A stretch of DNA of 64,000 nucleotides from Flavobacterium sp. TR2 (GTDB lineage Bacteria; Bacteroidota; Bacteroidia; Flavobacteriales; Flavobacteriaceae). A program made the translations under genes and the position numbers. The stretch is taken from the NCBI RefSeq assembly GCF_025252405.1, contig NZ_CP104307.1, positions 4,154,001 through 4,218,000 on the forward strand. The letters are read 5' to 3'. The notes under the pieces are model-generated. The model searched no databases. It saw nothing but the letters and a program-made list of their open reading frames with translations, and was not told the DNA's origin. Shown here piece after piece: positions 35,110-43,623 of this stretch; the first letter of the stretch is position 1, and each line of letters begins with the position of its first letter.

Positions 35110-35787
35110 TTAGATATTTAAATTTTCGCCATCTAAGAGTTTTATCCAAGTTTTTATTATGTAAATAATGAATAATATCATCCATATTGAAACCCAGAAT
35201 GAAATCTTACCTAATGTTGTAGAATAATGCACAAGCCACAAATCTCTTAACATCAAAAAAGCAATTCCAAATAAAGCCAAAAATATTAAGATAACTGGGG
35301 ACAAGACGGCTAGGCCAAAAATAACACTTGCTATTCCTCCTTCTTTAACAATCATTTGTTTTCCAAAAGATGAATATGAAAATGGTAATGAAATTCTGTC
35401 TATAAAATTATTTTGATGATCATAAATATTAGGACAATTATAATCATTATTATAAATTTTTTTTCCCAATTTTTTAATTCCAAAATACAATTCGCTTTTG
35501 TACATAGACATAGAAATAATAGTGAATATAAAAGAAAAATATAAAACAGGAAGTATAATTGTAACAATGGAGGTGTTTTTTATAGCAACTGGTCCAATTT
35601 GAAGTGTATCAATTTCTAAATTTGAAGAAATAAAAAAAAATAAAATAACAAGAATTAAGTATATAGAATATTTATCAACTTTTTCATTCAGTTTTTCTAA
35701 GTTCGAATAAGCTCTATTATAAAGGTCTAAGATAATACTGTCTTCTGCATTTTCGGTCAATAACAATAATTCTTTTTCTCTATTCAT
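35110..35787 (-). CDS. Polytopic membrane protein of unknown function (225 aa)
   Basis: Four strong hydrophobic segments (about 41-58, 75-95, 150-178, 190-212). The N-terminal ~35 residues are a soluble helix (ILDLYNRAYSNLEKLNEKVDKYS). No family recognised. It sits 45 nt downstream of the gene at 35833-36747, on the same strand. Confidence 0.6.
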   Translation of the reverse strand: MNREKELLLLTENAEDSIILDLYNRAYSNLEKLNEKVDKYSIYLILVILFFFISSNLEIDTLQIGPVAIKNTSIVTIILPVLYFSFIFTIISMSMYKSELYFGIKKLGKKIYNNDYNCPNIYDHQNNFIDRISLPFSYSSFGKQMIVKEGGIASVIFGLAVLSPVILIFLALFGIAFLMLRDLWLVHYSTTLGKISFWVSIWMILFIIYIIKTWIKLLDGENLNI

Positions 35788-35832
35788 TAGTTATTTTTTT
35801 TTTTAAATATAAGTTAGTAAATATTATGATCT

Positions 35833-36747
35833 TTAACTCCTTTTTTTCTTGTAATAAAATATAATATATCCTATTCCTGGAACTAATATATTTACAGCAG
35901 TATTTAGAAAAGTATTATCACTTACAAACAATAAAATAATTGCTGTAATTAGCGATGACAATACTAATATTAAAACTATTTTATGGCGTTTTTTTTCAAA
36001 TGCAAAGTTTACAAACACTCCTGAAATTACTACCAAAAGTGTGCAAAACTGGAATAACAATGGAACAATTGGATTTGGATCTTTAACAACTAGAAATTGC
36101 TTTGACTTTACTTCTTCAGAAATATTATCAAAATCAGTTTTTAATTTATTTAGTTTTTCAATACGAACTTTCCAATTAAATACTGCATATATATCTTTAG
36201 AATCAGGATCTGAATAAACATTACTTTTTACCTCGTAAACGGTATAAAATAAAGTGTCTCGTTCAGATTTTATCTTCAAATATTTAGATTTTTCGCTTAA
36301 AAATTTATCATAAGCTTTTTCAAAATTTTTTGCTTTATTTGTATTTGCATAATCATTAAATACTCTGTCCAAAGAATCTATTTTTGATTCAATGGAACTG
36401 CCGATTTTAATCTTAACAATTTTATCAGCTAATGAATTCACAAGCTTTGTTTTTGCAGGTAACAAAAAGTTATTGATTGAATTTAGGTATTGCACAGCGT
36501 AGATTGCTTCTGCATTTAGTTTTTTATAAACTTCTTCTTCTTTCTGTTTCTCTTTTCCAATTTTGATATATTCAATATCAATATTTCTGGCTTTTATTAT
36601 CCAACTTTCTTCTTGTCCTTTAGGTAATAAGTTGCAAAGTGATTGAAATTCTTTATCGCATCTATCTTGATATTCTGAATCAGATAATTGAGCGTAATTA
36701 TTTAATGTTGAAAATAGTAAAAATAGTAAGAATATCTTTTGTTTCAT
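35833..36747 (-). CDS. Exported/membrane protein of unknown function (304 aa)
   Basis: Starts with a cleavable-looking signal peptide (KIFLLFLLFSTLNNYAQ), then ~200 residues of helical, Lys-rich periplasmic sequence and three C-terminal hydrophobic helices (about 227-245, 255-275, 283-297). No enzymatic motif. The unusual layout (periplasmic helical domain followed by membrane helices) and operon-like spacing link it to 35110-35787. The function is unknown. Confidence 0.6.
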   Translation of the reverse strand: MKQKIFLLFLLFSTLNNYAQLSDSEYQDRCDKEFQSLCNLLPKGQEESWIIKARNIDIEYIKIGKEKQKEEEVYKKLNAEAIYAVQYLNSINNFLLPAKTKLVNSLADKIVKIKIGSSIESKIDSLDRVFNDYANTNKAKNFEKAYDKFLSEKSKYLKIKSERDTLFYTVYEVKSNVYSDPDSKDIYAVFNWKVRIEKLNKLKTDFDNISEEVKSKQFLVVKDPNPIVPLLFQFCTLLVVISGVFVNFAFEKKRHKIVLILVLSSLITAIILLFVSDNTFLNTAVNILVPGIGYIIFYYKKKRS

Positions 36748-36824
36748 GTTTTTGATCCTTAATATTTTCGTGTTAATGTATTTTATTCTTTATAATTGTT
36801 CTGTACATATTAATTATTTTTTTG

Positions 36825-37364
36825 TCATTTAAAATTTAAAAAATCATCAACCTTCTTTCCAAAATTTGTTACAGAAATATTGTCAATGCCTCTAACTAGA
36901 ATATATACTCCCCCTACAAAACTCATCAATTTTTCGATTTTCCAATAAAAAATATCTAAACTATTATTTACAGATTGAAGTACTATAAAAATAGCCGTAA
37001 CCCCTACGCTTAATTCAATTAGACCATATAACAACCTATATTTTTTTCGAATAAACCAAAAAATAAGTCCAATTAGCAAAGAGTAAAAAATTAAAAGAAA
37101 ATAAAATAGTACCTCATTAAAACCTTTAACATAAGTAAGTAAAATATATGTTATTGGCAAAAATAAAATTGTTCCAATTACAAAATTCCTCACGATTCGA
37201 AGATTAACTGCAGACTTTGAATTTGGATCGTTTAGATCATTAATTCTAAAATCATTATTTTCAATTATCTTTTCTATTTCTGAAATGTTTTTTTTACCAT
37301 TTTCGATTAATTCCTCTAACTCTTTACGTATTTCAATATCTTTTTCGTGAAACTCTTTATTCAT
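36825..37364 (-). CDS. Membrane protein of unknown function (179 aa)
   Basis: An N-terminal ~60-residue charged helical part (EKDIEIRKELEELIENGKKNISEIEKII) is followed by four hydrophobic segments (about 71-90, 95-108, 115-132, 141-158) and a short cytoplasmic tail. No domain recognised. It is one of several small minus-strand membrane proteins in the cargo. Confidence 0.6.
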   Translation of the reverse strand: MNKEFHEKDIEIRKELEELIENGKKNISEIEKIIENNDFRINDLNDPNSKSAVNLRIVRNFVIGTILFLPITYILLTYVKGFNEVLFYFLLIFYSLLIGLIFWFIRKKYRLLYGLIELSVGVTAIFIVLQSVNNSLDIFYWKIEKLMSFVGGVYILVRGIDNISVTNFGKKVDDFLNFK

Positions 37365-37491
37365 GTTTTTTTTAAAAATTTTCTCATATCTATTACCTCA
37401 AAAAATAATAATTTGAATCAAAACTAAATAAGCATTTTTTTAATATGAGCTTTCCTTTTAAACACTGATATTTAGTTTTGGATCTTCCATT

Positions 37492-38250
37492 TTACCTATT
37501 GTTTCGAGATGCAATTAATTCTAATGCTGCAAATGTTTCTCGTTCTGCTATTTCAATAGCTTTAATTTTGTTGATAAAATTTTCAAACCGCTGTAGCCAA
37601 TTACCTTTTGTGATAGAAACTATAAAAGCTTCTCTTGATATTTCAGCTACTATAAACTCATTATTGAGACGTTGAGGAAATAAGCAATATAGTTTTGTAT
37701 GTCTGCTTTTTTTGGGAGTTTCAATCCTACCAAAATCAAAAATAACTGCGACTGGTCGATAAATCCAATTAGAGGGAAAAATCTCATATGAAAAGCTTGT
37801 TCTAAAAACTTGAGGCATCAATGAAGAAAAATAATATTTCCCTTTTTGAAACCGTTTAAAATCATTTTTAAGCCGTGTTCCGTCAACAACCCAAATTAAA
37901 TTTGTATAGAAGCTTTCTCGTGAAGCTTGTTCCTTTGTATCAATATGCGAATGTTGAAATTCAATTATAATATTATTATCAGTTCGAACATCAGCTATGT
38001 GAAGTTCTCCTGTAATTTCATCACGCATTATAATTTCTTGCCAATTAAGCGGAAATTCTTTTTTCCAATTGCGATGCCATTCAGTTTCAGCTTCCCACCA
38101 CTTGTCACAATTTTTATTGCTTTGATGCGCCCAATGATGAATTCGCTTTGAACCACACTTTGCTACAACCTGTTGAGTGCAACCTGGACAAATCGCTTTC
38201 CCGTTTGGAGTCGCCTCAACTCTCATATCTTTAATTAATGCAAAACGCAT
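37492..38250 (-). CDS. CoiA-like nuclease-fold protein
   Basis: About 252 residues from the ATG at 38250; a further upstream ATG (38289) adds 13 unlikely residues. An N-terminal zinc-ribbon-like CPGC…KCGSKRIHHWAHQ is followed by ETEWHRNWKKEF and HIADVRTDNNIIIEFQHSHID: the E-x-x-W-H…D…E-x-Q pattern of the CoiA / PD-(D/E)XK-like nuclease family. CoiA was named from competence, but relatives are common in mobile elements. It may act in DNA processing or defence; that is an inference. Confidence 0.8.
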   Translation of the reverse strand: MRFALIKDMRVEATPNGKAICPGCTQQVVAKCGSKRIHHWAHQSNKNCDKWWEAETEWHRNWKKEFPLNWQEIIMRDEITGELHIADVRTDNNIIIEFQHSHIDTKEQASRESFYTNLIWVVDGTRLKNDFKRFQKGKYYFSSLMPQVFRTSFSYEIFPSNWIYRPVAVIFDFGRIETPKKSRHTKLYCLFPQRLNNEFIVAEISREAFIVSITKGNWLQRFENFINKIKAIEIAERETFAALELIASRNNR

Positions 38251-38360
38251 ACTTATCCTTATTAATTTAGCACATTCGATTACCAACAATAGCTTTTAAA
38301 TGTAGCTTTTGCTAGCTAAGTAAGTTTAATTAGCTTAATACTAATTAACTAATATCTAAA

Positions 38361-38639
38361 TTAGGGTTTAAACCGTTTCTTAAATTCTTCTAAATCATAT
38401 CCAGTTTGTAAACGTAAAAATGAATCAGCTGTGCCTCCAAATACTTTTTCAAGTTTTAAAGCTATCATAGGAGAAACTTCAACATTACCATTTAAAACAT
38501 TGGAAATATCCGAAATTGGAGTATCTAGCAATTCTGCAATTTTACTTATTGAAAATTTTCTTCCATCTATAAGTTCCATTTTTAAAATTTCTCCAGGATG
38601 AACGTTTCTCATTTTTCGTACCATATAAAACTTTTTCAA
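38361..38639 (-). CDS. higA: HigA-family addiction-module antitoxin (orphan)
   Basis: 92 residues, XRE-type helix-turn-helix (HPGEILKMELIDGRKFSISKIAELLDTPISDISNVLNGN). The usual family start MRNVHPGEIL suggests ATG 38612; ATG 38639 is also possible. HigA represses its operon and neutralises HigB, but no HigB-like gene precedes it: the upstream 38640-38728 is too short. Either the toxin was lost or the regulator has another partner, for example the CoiA-like gene downstream. Confidence 0.8.
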   Translation of the reverse strand: MKKFYMVRKMRNVHPGEILKMELIDGRKFSISKIAELLDTPISDISNVLNGNVEVSPMIALKLEKVFGGTADSFLRLQTGYDLEEFKKRFKP

Positions 38640-38728
38640 AAATTATTTAGGGCACTACGTTTATCTTAGCAAAACATATCTTATTTCACTTGTTTAAAGT
38701 ATCTACAATTAAATATGCTCAATTTTTA

Positions 38729-38884
38729 TTAGTCCTTCTTATCTTCAGGCTTAACTATAACTTTTGGCTTTAGTGAACTAGTCGGCACTGGAACTATTCT
38801 TCCTGCAACAGCACCTGTCTGTACATTTTTATTTAACTTTTCTATAGTTTCTTTTAAAATATCGGCTACTTTTTTTTCTATCAT
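38729..38884 (-). CDS. Small hypothetical protein (51 aa)
   Basis: ATG 38884 to TAA 38729. MIEKKVADILKETIEKLNKN… with a Pro/Val/Lys-rich C-terminal half (VPVPTSSLKPKVIVKPEDKKD). The start lies 3 nt after the stop of the 181-residue gene, so the two are coupled. Not recognised. Confidence 0.5.
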   Translation of the reverse strand: MIEKKVADILKETIEKLNKNVQTGAVAGRIVPVPTSSLKPKVIVKPEDKKD

Positions 38885-38887
38885 CTT

Positions 38888-39433
38888 TTATTTTTTAGGA
38901 TTATTAGCTGGTCTATTCTGTGGTGGTAGAGGAATCGTCCTGCCTTTTTCTTCTGTTGCAGGCATTGGCTTGGCTGGCGGGCTAGGGTTTTGTTTATTGC
39001 TCATATTAAATAAATTTATTGTTACAAAAGTTAGAACGAATACAACTCCAATTATCAAACTCCAAATTGATGTTCTATTCAGACGATTAATTATTTTATT
39101 TCTTTTTTTAATATTTTTAAAAATATCATTATACTTTTTCTCATCTATTTCTTGAATTGTTAAATCGGAATCTATAATTGATTTATAATGAGAGTATAAA
39201 TTTGAAAGCAATGTTAGAACTAAACAAATAAGACCAATAATGTATAAAGGTTTGAAATCGGTCTTGTCAACTGTAATAATTTTTTCCAAAAAAGTCAAAG
39301 AAAGTACAATTCCACCAGAAGCTAATAAATTTATGTATTTTTCAAAATCATCTTGACTTTTACTTTTATTATCAGATACAGCATTACGATATTCTATCCA
39401 ATCTTGTTCAAACTTTTCATTTGATGATTCCAT
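38888..39433 (-). CDS. Two-helix membrane protein, SLATT-like layout
   Basis: 181 residues: a helical cytoplasmic N-terminus, two transmembrane helices (about 32-48 and 65-80), a long charged helix, then another hydrophobic segment (about 122-142) and a Pro-rich tail (PSPPAKPMPATEEKG). The layout resembles SLATT-type proteins known from bacterial conflict systems, but the match is by topology only. It is the first gene inside the right end of the element, coupled to a 51-residue ORF. Confidence 0.5.
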   Translation of the reverse strand: MESSNEKFEQDWIEYRNAVSDNKSKSQDDFEKYINLLASGGIVLSLTFLEKIITVDKTDFKPLYIIGLICLVLTLLSNLYSHYKSIIDSDLTIQEIDEKKYNDIFKNIKKRNKIINRLNRTSIWSLIIGVVFVLTFVTINLFNMSNKQNPSPPAKPMPATEEKGRTIPLPPQNRPANNPKK

Positions 39434-39754
39434 CTATATTTCAATTTTATTTATTTTTTTCATATTCTTATCTGTTTCAAATGATAAACAATAGTTTTTA
39501 GGTAGTTATAATCAAATGTCATTTTGGGTTGTATTTTTTTTTACATGTTTTTGATCCAAAAGGCGTAATATGATCTTAACTTCTTTGAAATATATTAATT
39601 AATCTTTACTATCATTATTGTTGCATTAAGTTTCTAAAAGTAAGAAATTTGATTAATATTTCACGAGTATATTATTAACAATAATTTTCTGCATTTAAAA
39701 AAATGTATTTGAAATTATAAGTAACCTTCTCTAATTCTTGATAAAAAAAAGGTG

Positions 39755-39831
39755 TAGGATGTGGTAGGATGTTGTTTTTTTACTTCCTACCACTTCCTAT
39801 TATGTCCTACTATTTCCTACTATGTTTCCTA
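39755..39831. repeat. Helically phased TCCTA repeats next to attR
   Basis: TCCTA begins at 39785, 39795, 39805, 39815 and 39827; its complement TAGGA begins at 39755 and 39765. Spacing is 10 bp (once 12 bp), so sites fall on one face of the helix. They lie 50-125 bp inside attR, the right place for accessory integrase or excisionase arm sites. Confidence 0.65.
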
Positions 39832-39879
39832 TTACTTTTTTATAGTAAATATCTATAATACAATTATATATAATAATGT

Positions 39880-39897
39880 AGGTGCAGAATCGGTGCA
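39880..39897. other. attR (right copy of 18 bp direct repeat)
   Basis: AGGTGCAGAATCGGTGCA, identical to 13124-13141. DNA beyond it differs in character from the element interior. Confidence 0.75.
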
Positions 39898-40319
39898 TCT
39901 ATTTTAACACAAACCATAAAACACTATAAAACAATCACTTGAAACCTTAAGTTCGAAACATTACTAAATTATCTAAATGAAATATAGACTGTTTCTTTTT
40001 TACTTTTTATTTTTTGTCAGTACGTAATAATTCCATTGGTTTATAGAATTTACTACTAACTATCATCCATGTTACCCAACCGGGTCTTTTATTAAAATAT
40101 TGCTAACAAAAATTATTACCAAAATTTTTAATTCATTTAATTTTCCTACTCTGTTGTAAAATTGTAGCACAAGCTATTTTTTAAAACTAGAGAATCATTT
40201 ATTGGCAAAGTTTAGATTTAAATATATTATAAAAGCTCCTTGTTTTTTAGTTGTTTTTTTTATTTTAACAGGTTCGATTCGCGATCACAACACCAAGGAA
40301 TAGAATTCTATATCTAAAA

Positions 40320-40424
40320 ATGTTGAAAAAATTAGTAATAAGTTTTGTGGCAAAAATATGGTACATGGCATTTGGAGTCGATATCTTTTTTTTACTACTG
40401 TTATATAAATTGACATCTACTTAA
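40320..40424 (+). CDS. Possible small membrane peptide (34 aa)
   Basis: ATG 40320 to TAA 40422: MLKKLVISFVAKIWYMAFGV followed by DIFFLLLLYKLTST. Two hydrophobic stretches after a basic start. It stands alone in the 810 bp region between attR and the IS remnant (39898-40707), which otherwise holds no gene I can support. It may be chance. Confidence 0.25.
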   Translation: MLKKLVISFVAKIWYMAFGVDIFFLLLLYKLTST

Positions 40425-40627
40425 AAATCTAAAAACGAAAATATCAGATTAGTTAACGAATTAAAAAACTTAGATTATGAGTACGGATGATCATAAATAT
40501 TTTATGGTATTTACAATAACTTTTTTATTTAAATATTTTTCTAACAACTAAAGCTTAATTTATCTATTTTTACTTTAGTTTAGTCCCCTAAACAAATTTA
40601 AATTTGGAAGATTTGAATTTAAACAGA

Positions 40628-40660
40628 AAGTCCTTTACTCTTTGTAAAGGACTTTTTTTA
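40628..40660 (+). terminator. Strong intrinsic terminator without an obvious upstream gene
   Basis: AAGTCCTTTAC (40628-40638) pairs perfectly with GTAAAGGACTT (40644-40654), followed by T-run. It may end a small RNA or a gene deleted during element insertion. Confidence 0.7.
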
Positions 40661-40707
40661 AATTTTTTGATTATTACATTTCATAAATCAAGAAATCCTT
40701 CAACAAT

Positions 40708-41478
40708 GGTTCTGTCGCATCTGTCAGAATCAGATATAACACTTTAAGTAATTTTAAAGTTAGTCTGCCAATTTACAGAATGATTTAAACATAGTTACCC
40801 CTGATTCAATCATCTGATTCTTTCTCAGCATATGCAAAACTTCAATTCCGCTCAATGTTCGTCTTGCCGATTCAAAATTTTTAAAGCCTAACCCATTTTG
40901 TATCCTCCATTTTATAAATCGATGGTCCTGTTCGACAATATTGTTGAGATATTTACACTGCCGGATTTTAATCTTTGAGAACGAACGCTTGTTACAGACT
41001 TTGATTGCTGCAGTATTAGAACCGCTTTTATCAATGTTTATTACTCTTGGCCGGCAATTATTATTAATTTTTAATTAGAAAAGGCTGAGCGCTCATTCTT
41101 TGTCTTTTTCTGGTCAAAAGAAAGTAAACCGTATTACCTAATTTATCTACCGCTCGATATAAGTAACACCATATACCTTTTACTTTGATATAGGTCTGAT
41201 CCAATCTCCAGCTCGTCCCCACTCTGCCTTTTCTCTTCTTTATTTCTAACTCGATGAAAGGTGTAAACGTATAGCCCCAGCGTTGAATAGTAGCATGATC
41301 AACATGAACTCCGTGCATTTTCATGATCTCTTATACATCCCTGTAAGTAAGGGTAAATCTTAATTTAAAATACACTGCCCGAAGAAGAATAGATTTTGGA
41401 TAGCTCTGACCTTTGGTATTCATTTTTTTTAGTTTTAAAATTCCAAAGATAAAAGCTATTCCCAAATGCGACAGAACC
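40708..41478 (-). mobile_element. IS6-family insertion sequence remnant (771 bp)
   Basis: Perfect 13 bp terminal inverted repeats GGTTCTGTCGCAT (40708-40720) and its complement (41466-41478), like IS6-family ends. The enclosed transposase is broken. No target-site duplication is evident in the 8 bp on each side. Confidence 0.85.
40760..41423 (-). pseudogene. IS6-family DDE transposase, disrupted
   Basis: From ATG 41423 the frame reads …LRFTLTYRDV, then a stop (near 41331), then EIMKMHGVHVDHATIQRWG…WRLDQTYIKVKG (first catalytic Asp in LDQTYIKV), then a frameshift near 41070 after FLIKN, resuming RPRVINIDKSGSN (second Asp) and …VEQDHRFIKWR (catalytic Glu region) to TAA 40760. All three DDE landmarks are visible but spread over broken frames, so it cannot make active transposase. 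Confidence 0.85.
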
Positions 41479-41583
41479 CTTTTAAGAAATATAGGTCTAT
41501 TTGAATAGAACTGACCAAAAAACGGGCTATTCTAATCCATAATTAGGAATTAATACTCAATCAGTTCTTAACTATATTTGAAA

Positions 41584-41620
41584 AAGGGGTTCAACTTTAT
41601 TTAAAAAGTTAAACCCCGTT
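41584..41620 (-). terminator. Terminator of the adhesin-PorP-OmpA operon
   Basis: GGGGTTCAACTTT (41586-41598) pairs with AAAGTTAAACCCC (41605-41617), one mismatch; T-run on the minus strand. Confidence 0.75.
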
Positions 41621-41680
41621 ATTTTTAAAACTTACACACTTTTTAGGACTGTGTTTTTATCGATAATGATTTGTAAGTTC

Positions 41681-43621
41681 TTATTGCATTGAAACAATTA
41701 CAAATTCACTTCTTCTGTTTAACTGATGTTCATCTTCTGTACAAGCTACATTATCTGAACATTTATTGATTAACTGACTTTCGCCATACCCTTTCCCTGA
41801 TATTCTGGTTGGGGCAATTCCTCGTTTTACAAACCATTCGATTGTTGCTTTTGCTCTTTTATTAGACAATCTCATATTATATTCCTGAGTCTGTCTACTG
41901 TCTGTATGAGAACGAACATCGATTTTCATTTCAGGATATTGTTTCATTACAGCAAGTACTTTCTCTAATTCAAAAGCAGCTTCCTGACGAATAAATGATT
42001 TATCCAGATCAAAATAAATCATCGGAATATCTAAAGTTTTAGCCAAATCTGTCCCTACTTCTATTTGCTTGATTTGTTTATTTAATTTAATATCTAATTC
42101 AGGTTTATCATTTGTTGGCTGAATTGTAACCGAACTTTCATTAGTTTCATAATCTTGTTTTGAAACTCTTACATAATAGGTTTGATTGCATTTTACATCA
42201 AAATTGTAACTTCCGTTTTTATCCGAAATTATTGTTGCAATTTCCTTAAACTTATCGTCAAGCAAAATTACTTTTGCATCGGCTAAAGCTTCGTTCGTTT
42301 GAGAATCTGAAACAATTCCAAATAATTTTTTTTCACAATCCAGTCTTTTTGTTTCTGTGAATTTATAGATATCATCATTTCCAATTCCGCCTTCTTTGTT
42401 GGATGAGAAGTAACCTTTACGTGTATTGCTGTCAATTATAAAAGCAAAATCATCCAACTTGGTATTTACGGGTTCTCCAATATTTTGTACCAGATCAAAA
42501 GTAGCATCTTCCTTGATTTTTGCCACAAATACATCAAGTCCGCCTAATCCAGGACGTCCGTCGCTTGAAAAATAAAGTTCATTATCTCCGGATATAAACG
42601 GGAATGTTTCTCTTCCTTCGGTATTAATTGCTGTTCCTAAATTTTCCGGTTTCCCGAATGTTCCATCTTCATTAATAACAACACTAAACAAATCCGATTG
42701 TCCTAAAGTTCCCGGCATATCTGATGCAAAATACAGCTTTTTTTCGTCCAGACTTAAAGCCGGATGTGCAATACTGTATTGATCACTATTAAAAGGCAAC
42801 TCAATAATATTTGCCCATTTATCATTTACAAATTCGGCTTTGTACAACTTTAATAATGTAATTCTTTTATTGTCTTTTCCTTTTTTACCTCCTAAAAAAT
42901 TGTTTCGGGTAAAATACATTGTCTTTCCATCTTTGGTGAAAACCGGAGAAGATTCATTGAATTTTGAATTGATTTTTTTCTCAAACCGAATTGGATTATC
43001 TAAAGTTCCATCCGCTTTTAATTCCGCAGCATATAAATTCGTAAACGATTTATTTGTCCATTTAAATGTTTTTTTAATAACACTTCCAGTATCACGAGCA
43101 GAAGCAAATACTAATTTATTATTATAAATTGTACTTCCGTAATCTGATTGTTTCGAATTAATTCCGGCATTTGCAATATCAAATCTTCCTGAATTCGCTT
43201 TAATCTGCTCCAGATAATTTTTATTGTTTTCGAATAAAACGCCTCTTGTATCAGTTTTTACTTTCGCATTAAAAATTTCAAGCATTTTATCTGCTTTGGC
43301 ATAATCACCCACAGATTTCAACGTCTGAGCATATCTGTAATAATATTCAGGTTCTTGTTGCTCGTTAAAAGCAAAAAGGGCGTCATACCACTTTGCAGCT
43401 TTCGGTAATTCGGCATTAAAATAATAGGAGTTTCCTAATCTCTGAAACATTTTTTCATCCTTATATCCGCTTTCTGCTACTTTTTCATAAATAGCGATAG
43501 CGTCTACAAAAGCATATTGATTGTACTCCTTCTCTGCTTTATTTAAAACTGTTTTTTGAGCCGTTCCGTTAAAACAAACAGACGACAAAACAGCAGCATA
43601 AATTATATTTTTAACTTTCAT
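41681..43621 (-). CDS. OmpA-family protein with TPR-like and PD40-type propeller repeats
   Basis: 646 residues. A signal peptide (IIYAAVLSSVCFNGTAQ) is followed by N-terminal TPR-like helices (KEYNQYAFVDAIAIYEKVAESGY…), then WD40-like PD40 repeats with the YFxS-type beats (KLYFASD, ELYFSSD, KGYFSSN), a carboxypeptidase-like beta domain (KKLFGIVSDSQTNEALADAKV), and a C-terminal OmpA peptidoglycan-binding domain (DLDKSFIRQEAAFELEKV…, RTD-like SNKRAKATIEWFVKRGI). This architecture accompanies PorP/SprF proteins and anchors the surface apparatus to the cell wall. It ends the three-gene operon, 2 nt after PorP/SprF. Confidence 0.88.
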   Translation of the reverse strand: MKVKNIIYAAVLSSVCFNGTAQKTVLNKAEKEYNQYAFVDAIAIYEKVAESGYKDEKMFQRLGNSYYFNAELPKAAKWYDALFAFNEQQEPEYYYRYAQTLKSVGDYAKADKMLEIFNAKVKTDTRGVLFENNKNYLEQIKANSGRFDIANAGINSKQSDYGSTIYNNKLVFASARDTGSVIKKTFKWTNKSFTNLYAAELKADGTLDNPIRFEKKINSKFNESSPVFTKDGKTMYFTRNNFLGGKKGKDNKRITLLKLYKAEFVNDKWANIIELPFNSDQYSIAHPALSLDEKKLYFASDMPGTLGQSDLFSVVINEDGTFGKPENLGTAINTEGRETFPFISGDNELYFSSDGRPGLGGLDVFVAKIKEDATFDLVQNIGEPVNTKLDDFAFIIDSNTRKGYFSSNKEGGIGNDDIYKFTETKRLDCEKKLFGIVSDSQTNEALADAKVILLDDKFKEIATIISDKNGSYNFDVKCNQTYYVRVSKQDYETNESSVTIQPTNDKPELDIKLNKQIKQIEVGTDLAKTLDIPMIYFDLDKSFIRQEAAFELEKVLAVMKQYPEMKIDVRSHTDSRQTQEYNMRLSNKRAKATIEWFVKRGIAPTRISGKGYGESQLINKCSDNVACTEDEHQLNRRSEFVIVSMQ

Positions 43622-43623
43622 AA

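Larger units (their letters stand above)
13124..39897. mobile_element. Integrative mobilizable element / decayed ICE (~26.8 kb)
   Basis: An exact 18 bp direct repeat bounds the segment (13124-13141 and 39880-39897). A tyrosine recombinase lies just inside the left end. The interior carries MobA/MobB/MobC, an oriT-like nested palindrome, SSB, PcfK/PcfJ, RadC, a traN fragment and accessory cargo. The GC-richer mobilization block (about 20.5-28.4 kb) contrasts with the AT-rich cargo, consistent with a mosaic origin. No traA-M mating-pore genes are present, so self-transfer is unlikely; mobilization by another element is plausible. Confidence 0.8.

Noticed and set aside
39785..39835. TTCCTA repeats as a CRISPR array
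   Set aside because: Units are 5-7 bp with 10 bp spacing, without spacers of 25-40 bp or cas genes.
40270..40305. tRNA 3'-end fragment (GGTTCGATTC...CACCA)
   Set aside because: The T-stem does not pair and there is no acceptor or anticodon arm nearby.
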